A stretch of DNA of 64,000 nt from UBA8949 sp942493365 (GTDB taxonomy: Bacteria > Bacillota > Clostridia > Saccharofermentanales > UBA5734). Location of the stretch: the NCBI GenBank assembly GCA_942493365.1, contig OW818697.1, forward strand, positions 992,001 to 1,056,000, written 5' to 3'. The notes beneath the pieces are model-generated. The model made no database searches. It was not told the DNA's origin and saw nothing but the letters and a program-made list of their open reading frames with translations. Position numbers and translations under genes: made by a program. Below, one piece after another: positions 25,318-33,963 of this stretch; positions within the stretch are counted from its first letter, which is position 1; each line of letters begins with the position of its first letter.

Positions 25318-26164
25318 CCTTCAACGACGCCCGCTGCGCATCAAGGACCGATTGCTGAGCGTTGTGATCTGGGTCTGCGCCGGTCTGACTGGCGGGGTGC
25401 TGCTGTTGATTTTGGGTTATATTCTGATCAACGGTATTCCGCACATCAGTTGGAACTTTCTGACCGACATTTACATGGAAAGCACCACGCAAAAGGGCAT
25501 CCTGCCCATGATCATCAACACGGGTTACCTGATCGTTCTGACCCTGCTGATTTCGGTGCCAATCGGTATCAGCGCGGCTGTTTTCATGACCCAATACGCG
25601 CGACAGGGCCGTCTTGTCCGCTTGATCCGGTTCGCGACCGAGACCCTGGCTGGCATCCCGTCGATCATCTACGGTTTGTTCGGCTATGCGGTTTTTGTCC
25701 TGATGTTCGGATTTGGTTATTCCTTGCTGGCCGGCGCTTTGACGCTGGCCATCCTGGTGCTGCCGACCATGATCCGAACCGCCGAAGAGTCGCTGCTGGC
25801 AGTCCCTGCCCAATATCGCGAAGGAGCGCTGGCGCTGGGGGCCGGCAATCTGAGGGTCATCCTGGGCATTATTCTGCCGGCGGCCATGCCCGGCATTGTG
25901 ACGGCCATCGTGCTATCGATTGGCCGCATTGTCGGCGAATCGGCAGCGCTGACCATTACGGCAGGGTTTGTTGCCAACATGCCCAGTGATGTTTTCGGTC
26001 ACATCATGGATTCTGGCCGCTCCCTGACCCTCCATCTTTATCAGCTGGCCATGCGCGGGGAATCGCTGGATCAGACTTTTGCGACGGCCGCTGTCCTGCT
26101 GATCATCGTCTTTGCCTTAAATCGTCTGGCGAAGTCACTTGCCAAACTTGCCAGCAAAAAATAA
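25304..26164 (+). CDS. pstA: Phosphate ABC transporter permease PstA
   Basis: About 286 residues with six membrane helices and the conserved ETLAGIPSIIYGLFGY and YREGALALGAGNLRVILGII segments of PstA. It pairs with PstC. The ATG lies inside the last codons of pstC, indicating coupling. Confidence 0.95.
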   Translation: MPKNSLQRRPLRIKDRLLSVVIWVCAGLTGGVLLLILGYILINGIPHISWNFLTDIYMESTTQKGILPMIINTGYLIVLTLLISVPIGISAAVFMTQYARQGRLVRLIRFATETLAGIPSIIYGLFGYAVFVLMFGFGYSLLAGALTLAILVLPTMIRTAEESLLAVPAQYREGALALGAGNLRVILGIILPAAMPGIVTAIVLSIGRIVGESAALTITAGFVANMPSDVFGHIMDSGRSLTLHLYQLAMRGESLDQTFATAAVLLIIVFALNRLAKSLAKLASKK

Positions 26165-26182
26165 CCGAGAGGAGTACATTGC

Positions 26183-26953
26183 GTGAGTCATTCTGACAAA
26201 AACAGTCTGGTCCAGACCAACCAACTTAACCTCTGGTATGGCACCAATCAGGCGCTGAAGGATATCAACCTGGCTATTCCGGCGCGGCGCATAACCGCCT
26301 GCATCGGTCCGTCCGGCTGCGGTAAATCAACCTTTCTCAAGACCCTCAACCGTATGAACGATCTGATCGAGGGCGTCAAGATCACCGGCGAGGTGCTGAT
26401 CGACGGCGAGGATATTTACGCGCCGCAAACCGATATCACCCTGCTGCGTAAAAAAGTTGGCATGGTCTTCCAAAAACCCAACCCCTTTCCCATGTCGATT
26501 TACGACAACATTGCCTATGGCCCGCGAATCCACGGCATCAAAAAGCGCCATGAGCTGGATGAAATCGTCGAAAAGAGCCTGGTTGGCGCGGCAGTTTGGG
26601 ATGAAGCCAAGGACCGCCTGCACAAAAGTGCCCTGGGTCTTTCCGGCGGTCAGCAACAGCGTCTGTGCATCGCCAGAGCCCTGGCGGTCGAGCCGGAGAT
26701 CCTGCTGATGGACGAGTCAACCAGCGCCCTTGATCCGTTGTCGACACTCAAGATCGAGGACCTGATGAGCGAGCTCAAGGATCATTACACCATTATCATT
26801 GTGACGCACAATATGCAGCAGGCGGCGCGCATCAGCGATCGCACGGCCTTCTTCATGCTGGGTGAAATCGTTGAATACGACGAGACCGAGAAGATTTTCA
26901 ACACGCCCAAACACAAAAAAACTGAAGATTATATTACCGGCCGATTCGGCTGA
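26183..26953 (+). CDS. pstB: Phosphate ABC transporter ATP-binding protein
   Basis: About 256 residues. Walker A GPSGCGKST, signature LSGGQQQRLCIARALA, Walker B ILLMDESTSALD and the switch His (IVTHNMQQA) are all present. It drives phosphate import by PstCA. It begins with GTG at 26183 behind GAGAGGAG. Confidence 0.96.
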   Translation: MSHSDKNSLVQTNQLNLWYGTNQALKDINLAIPARRITACIGPSGCGKSTFLKTLNRMNDLIEGVKITGEVLIDGEDIYAPQTDITLLRKKVGMVFQKPNPFPMSIYDNIAYGPRIHGIKKRHELDEIVEKSLVGAAVWDEAKDRLHKSALGLSGGQQQRLCIARALAVEPEILLMDESTSALDPLSTLKIEDLMSELKDHYTIIIVTHNMQQAARISDRTAFFMLGEIVEYDETEKIFNTPKHKKTEDYITGRFG

Positions 26954-26979
26954 TCAGACCGACTAAGGGGGAAGAACCA

Positions 26980-27639
26980 ATGACGCGAATTGAGTTTGCC
27001 AAGGAAATGACCCTGCTGCATCAGGAGATCATCCGCATGGGAGCCACAACTGAGAATGCCATCAGTGAGGCGATTGCCGCCCTGATCGACATGGACGCAG
27101 CCAAAGCGCGCCTGATCATCGAGCAGGACGATATTGTCGACGACATGGAACGCATGATCGATAAGCACTGCGTCGCCATCATCGCCCGTCAGCAGCCGGT
27201 CGCCAGCGACCTGCGCGATGTGACCTCGACACTCAAGCTGATCACCGATCTTGAGCGCATCGCCGACCACGCCAGCGACATCTGTGAGCGCATCCTGGAA
27301 ATTTGCAAAAATGAAAACCGGATCACCGTACCCGTCGACATCGTCACCATCGCCAATCTGGCACGCAATATGCTGCATGGCGCGCTTGATGCGTACGTTG
27401 CTCACGACGAGGCGATGGCCACCGCGGTCATCTCGATGGATGACAAGGTCGACGAACTCTTTTTGCGACTCAAGGGCAATCTGGTCCATTTGATGACGGT
27501 CGACAGCGAAAACGTCGGCCAATTGATTGAGATGCTGTTGATCGCCAAATATGTCGAACGTATTGCCGATCACGCGCAAAATGTCGCCGAATGGGTGGTT
27601 TATCACATTCAAGGTCGATATTATGGGCATGACAATTAA
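26980..27639 (+). CDS. phoU: PhoU regulator of phosphate signalling
   Basis: About 219 residues, all helical, with the two three-helix repeats of PhoU (metal-binding (E/D)XXXD sites, DLERIADHASDICE and YVERIADHAQNVAEW). It links the state of PstSCAB to the PhoR kinase and limits phosphate uptake. It sits between pstB and phoB. Confidence 0.95.
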   Translation: MTRIEFAKEMTLLHQEIIRMGATTENAISEAIAALIDMDAAKARLIIEQDDIVDDMERMIDKHCVAIIARQQPVASDLRDVTSTLKLITDLERIADHASDICERILEICKNENRITVPVDIVTIANLARNMLHGALDAYVAHDEAMATAVISMDDKVDELFLRLKGNLVHLMTVDSENVGQLIEMLLIAKYVERIADHAQNVAEWVVYHIQGRYYGHDN

Positions 27640-27657
27640 GGAGACGGGCGGTATAAC

Positions 27658-28410
27658 ATGAAACAACAAACGATCGTGCTGGTCGAGGATGACAGCATCA
27701 TTGCGGAGTTGCTGGACTTCAACCTGACTGGTGAAGGCTATGTCATCTGCTCTTTCCGTGACGGTGCGGCTTTGTTTCGCGAGCTCTCACAAATAGACAG
27801 TCCAAGCCTGTTCATCCTTGATGTCATGTTGCCCGATATGGATGGCCTGGAAATCTGCAGACGGCTGCGCAACGATCCGCGTTACGAGATCATCCCGATA
27901 TTGATGCTGACAGCCAGAGGCACAGAAAACGACAAGGTTAAAGGATTGGACACCGGTGCGGATGATTATCTGACCAAACCTTTCAGCATGCGCGAGCTGC
28001 TGGCCCGCGTCAACGCCCAGACCCGACGTGGTCGCAAAATGCCCAAAACCATGGGAACGGATCTTGCTCCGCACGACAGTCAGCCAGCTGATGCCATCCA
28101 CCCGGGGCGCATCGACGCGGGCGATATTGTGCTCGATGATGTTCGCCACCGCGTTTTTAATGCCGGTAAAGAAATCGAAATGACCAACCGCGAATACGAA
28201 CTGCTGAAGTACCTGATGATCCACCGTGGCGTGGCCTTCAGCCGAGATGAACTGCTGGATCGCGTCTGGGGGTACGAATACGGCGGCGAAACCAGAACCG
28301 TCGATGTTCACATCCGACAACTGCGGCGGAAAATAGAGAAGAACGATGCCGAACCTGTCCTGATCGAGACCGTCCGTGGCCGCGGCTACCGGTGGACCGA
28401 TCAAATTTGA
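27658..28410 (+). CDS. phoB: Response regulator, PhoB/PhoP type
   Basis: About 250 residues. The receiver domain carries EDD at 10-12, the phosphoacceptor Asp55 (FILDVMLPDMDG) and Lys near 107 (DDYLTKPFS). A winged helix DNA-binding domain covers about 155-250 (MTNREYELLKYLM, RTVDVHIRQLRRKIE). It switches on phosphate-starvation genes, probably including this operon. Paired with phoR 19 bases downstream. Confidence 0.94.
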   Translation: MKQQTIVLVEDDSIIAELLDFNLTGEGYVICSFRDGAALFRELSQIDSPSLFILDVMLPDMDGLEICRRLRNDPRYEIIPILMLTARGTENDKVKGLDTGADDYLTKPFSMRELLARVNAQTRRGRKMPKTMGTDLAPHDSQPADAIHPGRIDAGDIVLDDVRHRVFNAGKEIEMTNREYELLKYLMIHRGVAFSRDELLDRVWGYEYGGETRTVDVHIRQLRRKIEKNDAEPVLIETVRGRGYRWTDQI

Positions 28411-28428
28411 CAAAACCGGAGGGGTCCT

Positions 28429-30180
28429 ATGCTGAAGCGCATTTACATCCTGTTCATCGCGATCTTACTGATTGCTGTCCTCGTGACCGGACTGGTTTCC
28501 ACCCAGGTCGTCAGTTCGTACAATGACCGTTACAATCACAACATTCTGCTTTCCGCCACGCAGATGATACAGCAAGATATGGATGGCGGACTTGCCGCGG
28601 CCGACGCCAGCGCCAGGATGCTGAAAGTTTTTAACCAGCCCGAGACACCCCTTCGCGTGACCATCGTTGACCGGCAGGGAAATGTCTTGTACGACAATGA
28701 AGCCATCTCAGGCGAAATGGAAAACCATCTCTTTCGTCCGGAAATCAGCTATGCCCTCCAGCATAAAACCGTGGCCTCGGCGATTCGCGCCAGCAGTACA
28801 CTGCACATCGATATGTTGTATTTGGCGCTTTACAACGAAAAGCAAGATATTGTTATCCGCACGTCGATGGCCCTGTCCGCTTCGCAGACAGGCCTGAACA
28901 ACATTCTGCTGACCATCGGCATCGTCATGGCCGCGGCTCTGCTCTTGCTGGGCGTGGCCGGTACCATCATGACCCGGCTGATTGCCCGTCCGTTGGTCAA
29001 TCTTGAGAAGGCAGCGCTGGCCATGTCCAAAGGTCAGTACGATGTACGGGTTCATCACCTGCGGTCCCAGGACGGCGAAATCTACTCGCTGTCCCGAACT
29101 TTCAACACGATGGCAGATCAGTTGCAGGCTGTCGTTCAGGATCTTGAAGACAAAAATGCCCGCCTCGACGTTATCTTCGACTCAATGTCCGATCCGCTGC
29201 TGGCTGTTTCGTCCGATACCTCAGTCACCTTCATGAATCGCGCCGCCCGCGAGGTTTTCGGCCGCGATCTCGACCCGACCCAGGCGGTCTTCCCACTCTA
29301 TCTGATTACGCACAGCCAGGATACCGATGCCTTGGTCGAACAGGCCTTCGCCAAAGGGGGGCCGATTACTGCCGAGTCCGCCGTTCAGACGGTCAAAGGG
29401 AAAATTGACTTTCATATTTTCACTTCTCCGATCAAGGCAGAAACCTCCCAGGGAGTGATCATGACCTTCCACGATATCAGCGAAATCCGCAAAATCCAGA
29501 AAATGCGGAGCGACTTTGTCGCCAATGTCTCGCACGAACTGCGCACACCGCTGACCTCGATCCGTGGCTTCATCGAGACGCTGCGCGGTGATGCCATCAA
29601 CAACCCTGAAGTGGCCAGACGCTTTATTGATATTATCGATATTGAGGCCGAGCGCCTGCATCAACTGATCACCGACATCCTGATCCTGTCGGAAATCGAA
29701 GACCTGCGCGAGGACAAGGAGCGCGAAACCTTCAACCTCAATGCCGTGATCGACGATGTTGCCGTACTGCTCGACGAGACAGCATCGGCCCGCAAGGTCA
29801 GCCTTGTGGTCGAAAACGGCGATGTGCCGCTGTCAGTCAGCGCCAGCAAGGCGCGCATGAAGCAGATCCTGATCAACCTGGCTGAGAACGCCATCAAGTA
29901 CAACTATGAAGGCGGCAAAGTCTTCATCAAGGCCGACCGCCAGACCGACTCCAGGGTCCGTCTGACCGTCCGCGACACCGGCCCCGGTATTCCGCCCGAA
30001 CACCAAGAGCGTGTCTTCGAGCGCTTCTATCGCGTCGACAGCAGCCGCTCACGCGAGCTGGGCGGCACCGGCCTCGGCTTGTCCATCGTCAAGCACATCG
30101 CCCAGCTCTATGACGGCTCCGCCAGTGTTGTCAGCCGTCCGGGCGAGGGCGCGACCTTTATCGTCGATCTCAAGATCTGA
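28429..30180 (+). CDS. phoR: Membrane sensor histidine kinase, PhoR type
   Basis: About 583 residues: membrane helix 1 (about 6-26), an outside sensor region to about 158, helix 2 (about 160-183), HAMP (to about 236), PAS (about 245-345), HisKA with His369 in NVSHELRTPLTSIRGF, and HATPase with NLAENAIKYN, DTGPGIPPEH and GGTGLGLSIVKHI. It phosphorylates PhoB when phosphate is scarce. Last gene of the phosphate operon. Confidence 0.95.
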   Translation: MLKRIYILFIAILLIAVLVTGLVSTQVVSSYNDRYNHNILLSATQMIQQDMDGGLAAADASARMLKVFNQPETPLRVTIVDRQGNVLYDNEAISGEMENHLFRPEISYALQHKTVASAIRASSTLHIDMLYLALYNEKQDIVIRTSMALSASQTGLNNILLTIGIVMAAALLLLGVAGTIMTRLIARPLVNLEKAALAMSKGQYDVRVHHLRSQDGEIYSLSRTFNTMADQLQAVVQDLEDKNARLDVIFDSMSDPLLAVSSDTSVTFMNRAAREVFGRDLDPTQAVFPLYLITHSQDTDALVEQAFAKGGPITAESAVQTVKGKIDFHIFTSPIKAETSQGVIMTFHDISEIRKIQKMRSDFVANVSHELRTPLTSIRGFIETLRGDAINNPEVARRFIDIIDIEAERLHQLITDILILSEIEDLREDKERETFNLNAVIDDVAVLLDETASARKVSLVVENGDVPLSVSASKARMKQILINLAENAIKYNYEGGKVFIKADRQTDSRVRLTVRDTGPGIPPEHQERVFERFYRVDSSRSRELGGTGLGLSIVKHIAQLYDGSASVVSRPGEGATFIVDLKI

Positions 30181-30184
30181 TTCT

Positions 30185-30195
30185 TGTGGTACAAT
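30185..30195 (+). promoter_or_regulatory. Extended -10 promoter for the uracil-DNA glycosylase gene
   Basis: TGGTACAAT (TGN plus TACAAT, -10 at 30190-30195) lies just after the phoR stop, about 30 bases before the next start. Confidence 0.5.
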
Positions 30196-30228
30196 GGGTT
30201 TACCCAAAACCGACGATGAAGGAGACCG

Positions 30229-30870
30229 ATGATGTCCGAAAATACAACGGCCGCACCGCAGAACTTTGAGCAGGCCTGGCAGCAATTTGCCGCCGAATGC
30301 GCCGAATGCCGCAACTGTCCGCTTGGTGCGACCCGCAAGCAGGTCGTCATCTGGCGCGGTGCCCGTCAGGCCCCCCTGATGCTGATTGGCGAGGGTCCTG
30401 GCGCCGAAGAGGATGAACGCGGGCAACCCTTTGTCGGCGCCGCCGGCCGCCTGCTGGACCTGCTGCTGACCGCCAGCGGCATCGAACCGGATATCTTCCA
30501 CATTTGCAACATCGTCAAATGCCGGCCACCAGAAAACCGCGTGCCGACCCCTGACGAGGCCAAGACCTGCAAACCGCTGCTGGCCAAGCAGTTTCGCCTG
30601 GCCCGGCCCAAGGTCATCGTGCTTTTGGGCGCGACAGCCTTCAAATATTTCACCGGCAGCACCGAGGGCATCAGCAAGGTCCGCGGTCAATGGATCGAGA
30701 AAAATGGCACCCTGATCATGCCGACCTTCCATCCGGCCTACATCCTGCGCAACAACAACGAACGCGGCAAGCTCTGGGACGACATCGGCCTGGTCCGCGC
30801 CAAGATGGAAGAGCTGGGCTATCTGCAGCCGTTGGTGCACCAGCCGGCCATGCCGCAGGGGCGTTCCTGA
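30229..30870 (+). CDS. Uracil-DNA glycosylase, family 4 (iron-sulfur type)
   Basis: About 213 residues. The N-terminal CAECRNCPLGATR supplies cluster cysteines, the active loop is GEGPGAEEDERGQPFVGAAG, and IVKCRPPENRVP plus PTFHPAYILR complete the family 4 pattern. It removes uracil from DNA. GGAG precedes ATG at 30229, with a second ATG at 30232. Confidence 0.93.
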   Translation: MMSENTTAAPQNFEQAWQQFAAECAECRNCPLGATRKQVVIWRGARQAPLMLIGEGPGAEEDERGQPFVGAAGRLLDLLLTASGIEPDIFHICNIVKCRPPENRVPTPDEAKTCKPLLAKQFRLARPKVIVLLGATAFKYFTGSTEGISKVRGQWIEKNGTLIMPTFHPAYILRNNNERGKLWDDIGLVRAKMEELGYLQPLVHQPAMPQGRS

Positions 30871-30888
30871 GAGAGGAGCTGGCCTTTT

Positions 30889-31404
30889 ATGTATCTGGAA
30901 AGCAGTCAGCCCCAACGCAGCGCGACTCGCCCGGTTTTGGCCTGGCTTTTTGTGGCGCTCTGGATGGCGCTGATCTTCGTCTTTTCGGCCCAGACCGGCG
31001 AACAATCTGGCGGCCTCAGTCACGCCATCGCTCTCGAGATCCAGCGTTTGCTGGGGGGCACGCTCGACGAACCGGCGGTCGCCGCCCTCGAAGGCTTCAT
31101 TCGCAGCATGGCCCACGGCTCGGTATTTTTCGTGCTGGCCATCCTGATCAGCCGCGCGCTGACTCGCTCACAGCTCCAGGACATCCGCAACATTATCCTG
31201 ACCCTGATCATCGGCGCCCTCTACGCCGGCTCCGACGAGTTTCATCAGTATTTCGTGCCGGGTCGCGCCATGCAACTGGAAGATTTTCTCGTCGACCTGA
31301 GCGGCATCGTCGCAGCCATTATCCTGTATCAGGTGATCAGCATTCTGGTCTACCTGCGTGGGCGTTCAAACCGGCGAAACATCGACCCTTTGTTTAAGGT
31401 TTAA
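30889..31404 (+). CDS. VanZ-like membrane protein
   Basis: About 171 residues and about four membrane helices. WMALIFVFSAQTGEQS, a central HGSVFFVLAILI and DEFHQYFVPGRAMQLEDFLVD (FHQ..VPGR..D..D) are the marks of the VanZ family. The role outside teicoplanin resistance is not known. It follows the UDG gene by 18 bases with GAGAGGAG upstream. Confidence 0.85.
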   Translation: MYLESSQPQRSATRPVLAWLFVALWMALIFVFSAQTGEQSGGLSHAIALEIQRLLGGTLDEPAVAALEGFIRSMAHGSVFFVLAILISRALTRSQLQDIRNIILTLIIGALYAGSDEFHQYFVPGRAMQLEDFLVDLSGIVAAIILYQVISILVYLRGRSNRRNIDPLFKV

Positions 31405-31478
31405 AGTCTTGCAAACCACCCCTCTTTATGATAAGATTTCATCTGCTGACCCACCTTGTCAGCACCTTTACCATCATT

Positions 31479-31552
31479 GCCGAATAGTGTAATGGTAGCA
31501 CCACTGATTCTGGTTCAGTTTGTTAGGGTTCAAGTCCTTATTCGGCAGCCAA
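31479..31552 (+). tRNA. tRNA-Gln (anticodon CTG)
   Basis: A 74-base cloverleaf: acceptor TGCCGAA / TTCGGCA, D arm GTGT-AATGGTA-GCAC, anticodon stem ACTGA / TCAGT with loop TTCTGGT (anticodon CTG, codon CAG), T arm TAGGG-TTCAAGT-CCTTA, discriminator G and an encoded CCA. Confidence 0.95.
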
Positions 31553-31555
31553 TCA

Positions 31556-31584
31556 AAAAACCGTTGAGCAATCGGCGGTTTTTT
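31556..31584 (+). terminator. Terminator after tRNA-Gln
   Basis: A 12-bp stem AAAAACCGTTGA / TCGGCGGTTTTT, GCAA loop, T run. It begins 4 bases after the tRNA CCA end. Confidence 0.9.
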
Positions 31585-31654
31585 GCTTTCATCGTTCAAT
31601 AAATGTTATGTTATAATGAAATGATAACGACCCAGCCCATAGGAGGACCAGACG

Positions 31655-32152
31655 ATGAACGACGATGATAAAATCAAAGCAGTCATGGACCAAACCGGTG
31701 CGGATCATGCCACGGCCAAGGCGGCGCTGGACACCAGCGGCGGCGACGTTGACATTGCCGTTCGGATTATCAAAGCCTACAATATGAAAGACGAGACGGG
31801 GTCTGCCGGTTCAGAAAAGGCCAAGGCCTCAGGCACGGCGCCGCAAGCCAATGATATTTTTGAGGCCATCAAGGAAATTTGGCGCATGGGCAACGCCAGC
31901 AAACTGGACATTTTCAAAGATGCGAGAACCATCATCAGTATCTCGCTGCTCGCGAGCACAATCGGCCTCGTCCTGGCGCCGGTCGCGGCGTTGATTGGAA
32001 TCGGGGCAGCGCTGATCACGGATTACGAAATCGTCATTACGCTGAATAACGGCACCGTGATCAATGTCAATGAATTTGCCGTGAAGCGCAAAAAGGACGA
32101 AGAAGCCAAAACGGAAGAACCCAAGGCCGAAAAAGCCAAGGATGAAAAATAA
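31655..32152 (+). CDS. DUF4342-like protein with UBA-like N terminus
   Basis: About 165 residues. Residues 1-45 form a UBA/TS-N-like three-helix domain (AVMDQTGADHATAKAALDTS). After a linker, about 70-145 contains a hydrophobic segment (IISISLLASTIGLVLAPVAA) and DYEIVITLNNGTVINV typical of DUF4342. The tail is Lys/Glu-rich. Membrane-attached, function unknown. AGGAGG precedes the ATG. Confidence 0.75.
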   Translation: MNDDDKIKAVMDQTGADHATAKAALDTSGGDVDIAVRIIKAYNMKDETGSAGSEKAKASGTAPQANDIFEAIKEIWRMGNASKLDIFKDARTIISISLLASTIGLVLAPVAALIGIGAALITDYEIVITLNNGTVINVNEFAVKRKKDEEAKTEEPKAEKAKDEK

Positions 32153-32223
32153 TCGCTGAATCAGTTTGACCGCAAATACTGGCGTCACCGAATTTTCGGA
32201 GGCTCCTTTTGCATGGCACCGCA

Positions 32224-32252
32224 TTGCATAGATCGCCTGCTTGTGTTACAAT
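32224..32252 (+). promoter_or_regulatory. Promoter of the CarD-like gene
   Basis: TTGCAT (32224-32229), 17-base spacer, TACAAT (32247-32252). Confidence 0.65.
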
Positions 32253-32330
32253 AATAGTTCGGATTGTTATTAAATCAGAACCGGACTTGATAGAGATTCT
32301 ATCAAAATACAGACAATAAAGGATAGTATC

Positions 32331-32831
32331 ATGTTTAAAATTAACGATTATGTCGTCAATGGGTCTTTTGGTGTGTGTCAGGTTATGGATATTGTCAACG
32401 AAAAAAATCGGGCTGGCGAAGAAACGGCATACTATGTTTTGCGTCAGGCTGTTTACAGCAAAAACAATGGCATCATGATTAAAATGCCTGTCAACAACTC
32501 GCAGATTGTGATGCGCGGTTTGATTTCCAAGCCGGACGCCCTTTCGATGATTGCTTCAATTCCGCATCAGGAGACGCGTTGGATCGACGATCAGGCCCAG
32601 CGCAACGAGATGTTCAAATCGGCCATCAAATCCGCCGATATCCTGGAGATTGCCAAGGTCTGCAAATGCATCTACGCCGAAAAGATTGAATCCTTTGCCC
32701 GCGGCAAGCGAATCGCCAGGACCGACGAAGAAATGATGAAGACGGCCGAAAAAAATCTCTTCGATGAGCTGTCGCTGGTGCTGGACATCGCACCCAGCGA
32801 AGTGCTGCCGCTGATTCAGATGCAGGCCTGA
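32331..32831 (+). CDS. CarD/CdnL-type RNA polymerase-binding regulator
   Basis: About 166 residues. The N-terminal part (FKINDYVVNGSFGVCQVMDI, YYVLRQ, MIKMPVNN) is a Tudor-like RNA polymerase-interaction domain as in CarD, CdnL and TRCF. A helical C-terminal domain follows. Such proteins stabilise open promoter complexes. A single gene unit with its own promoter and terminator. Confidence 0.88.
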   Translation: MFKINDYVVNGSFGVCQVMDIVNEKNRAGEETAYYVLRQAVYSKNNGIMIKMPVNNSQIVMRGLISKPDALSMIASIPHQETRWIDDQAQRNEMFKSAIKSADILEIAKVCKCIYAEKIESFARGKRIARTDEEMMKTAEKNLFDELSLVLDIAPSEVLPLIQMQA

Positions 32832-32832
32832 A

Positions 32833-32860
32833 AAAAACCGCCGGTTGGCGGTTTTTCTTT
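32833..32860 (+). terminator. Terminator of the CarD-like gene
   Basis: A 10-bp stem AAAAACCGCC / GGCGGTTTTT with GGTT loop and a T-rich tail, starting 2 bases after the stop. Confidence 0.9.
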
Positions 32861-33004
32861 TGAATAACGATTAAAATGGATTCCGAACATGAAATGAACC
32901 CCTGTTTTTGACGATGGTGCAGACGAGCTAGCAAAAGACCGGATCATAATCTGCGACGAGCACTTGGATATCCTTTAGCGTATCCTTGTATTGATTGCAA
33001 ATAC

Positions 33005-33033
33005 TTGACTTAAAGTGCATGGCATAATATGAT
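33005..33033 (+). promoter_or_regulatory. Promoter upstream of the metzincin remnant
   Basis: TTGACT (33005-33010), 17-base spacer, TATGAT (33028-33033). The rest of the 32861-33050 gap is AT-rich and shows nothing else. Confidence 0.55.
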
Positions 33034-33050
33034 AAATACATAAAAACTAA

Positions 33051-33329
33051 TGCATTCACCTGATCGACCATGATTTCTTTGACATTTGTTTATGTGCTCA
33101 TTTTTTGAATGGAGATTATTCAATTTGCACATTTGTCTCAACTGCTACACTGACATTTAAAGTTAGATGCCTTCAGCATGAATTATCGCACAATTATGGT
33201 TGTGGGCATTGTTCTGGTTACTCAACAGACACATGTATTATGAAAGGGTCTTATGACCAAAACGCCACGCTGCTTGCTGATATTTGGTGCAGTTATTGTG
33301 AAGCAAATTTCAATAGAACGCAACATTAA
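33051..33329 (+). pseudogene. Remnant of a metzincin-type zinc metallopeptidase
   Basis: The open frame holds QHELSHNYGCGHC, the HEXXHXXGXXH zinc-binding motif of metzincins, followed by DTCIM, which supplies a Met-turn-like position. Only about 90 codons are open and there is no ATG in frame; TTG at 33105 is the best start, without a ribosome site. No signal peptide or N-terminal domain is present. It therefore looks like the surviving C-terminal part of a once secreted peptidase. A live small protein from the TTG cannot be fully excluded. Confidence 0.6.
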
Positions 33330-33348
33330 AATGGAGGTGGATTTGACC

Positions 33349-33963
33349 ATGAAAAAGACAATAATACTGGTTTTTGCTTTGGTTTTGTCCTTTGTCCCAT
33401 GCGCCTGTGCTACTCAAACAACAACAATTGTAGAAGCAAACAGCTATTCGCTTCCTGATGAGTTCAAGTCAATTAATGAATTATCCAATGCTGTCAAAAG
33501 CAATGCTGGTATTGAAAATAGTAACCTCGAAAATCTGGATTATATCTTTGTACTTAACAAAACCCCGATAGATCTTCCAGTCTCGAAAATAATCATTACT
33601 CAAGGTTCGGCTGGCGTTTATTACATGGTTGATAAAATTGACGAAAACTTGTCAAAGAAATACCAAGATGATTCAGAGATAGTGCAAATATTGTCAACCA
33701 TTAGGGTTATCACTTACCGAAATGTGATTGCGGATGGCGACAAGCCGGGCATCGTTGCCGAAAATTTAGATTCGTTCAAGTCCTATGAAATCGATGGTCG
33801 AAACTACTACGCCGCTGATGTTTTGGCTACGGATGGAACATTGATTGGTTGGGAAATATTTTGGAGTCAGGACAATTTAGAACTCTGTGTTGGCGTTCCA
33901 GTTAGTTTCGGCATTGACCAGGCTCTTCAGTATTGTAATTGCACAACATACAATTTCAAATAA
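33349..33963 (+). CDS. Secreted protein of unknown function
   Basis: About 204 residues. The N terminus MKKTIILVFALVLSFVPCAC is a signal peptide, perhaps with a degenerate lipobox. The rest (SIPDEFK-like start, IVEANSYSLPDEFKSINEL, later VLATDGTLIGWEIFW) matches nothing I recognise; it is soluble and acidic. ATG at 33349 is chosen for the GGAGGTGG site 9 bases upstream. It directly follows the metzincin remnant and is equally AT-rich, so the two may have formed one unit. Its last 8 bases overlap the convergent isomerase gene. Confidence 0.7.
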   Translation: MKKTIILVFALVLSFVPCACATQTTTIVEANSYSLPDEFKSINELSNAVKSNAGIENSNLENLDYIFVLNKTPIDLPVSKIIITQGSAGVYYMVDKIDENLSKKYQDDSEIVQILSTIRVITYRNVIADGDKPGIVAENLDSFKSYEIDGRNYYAADVLATDGTLIGWEIFWSQDNLELCVGVPVSFGIDQALQYCNCTTYNFK

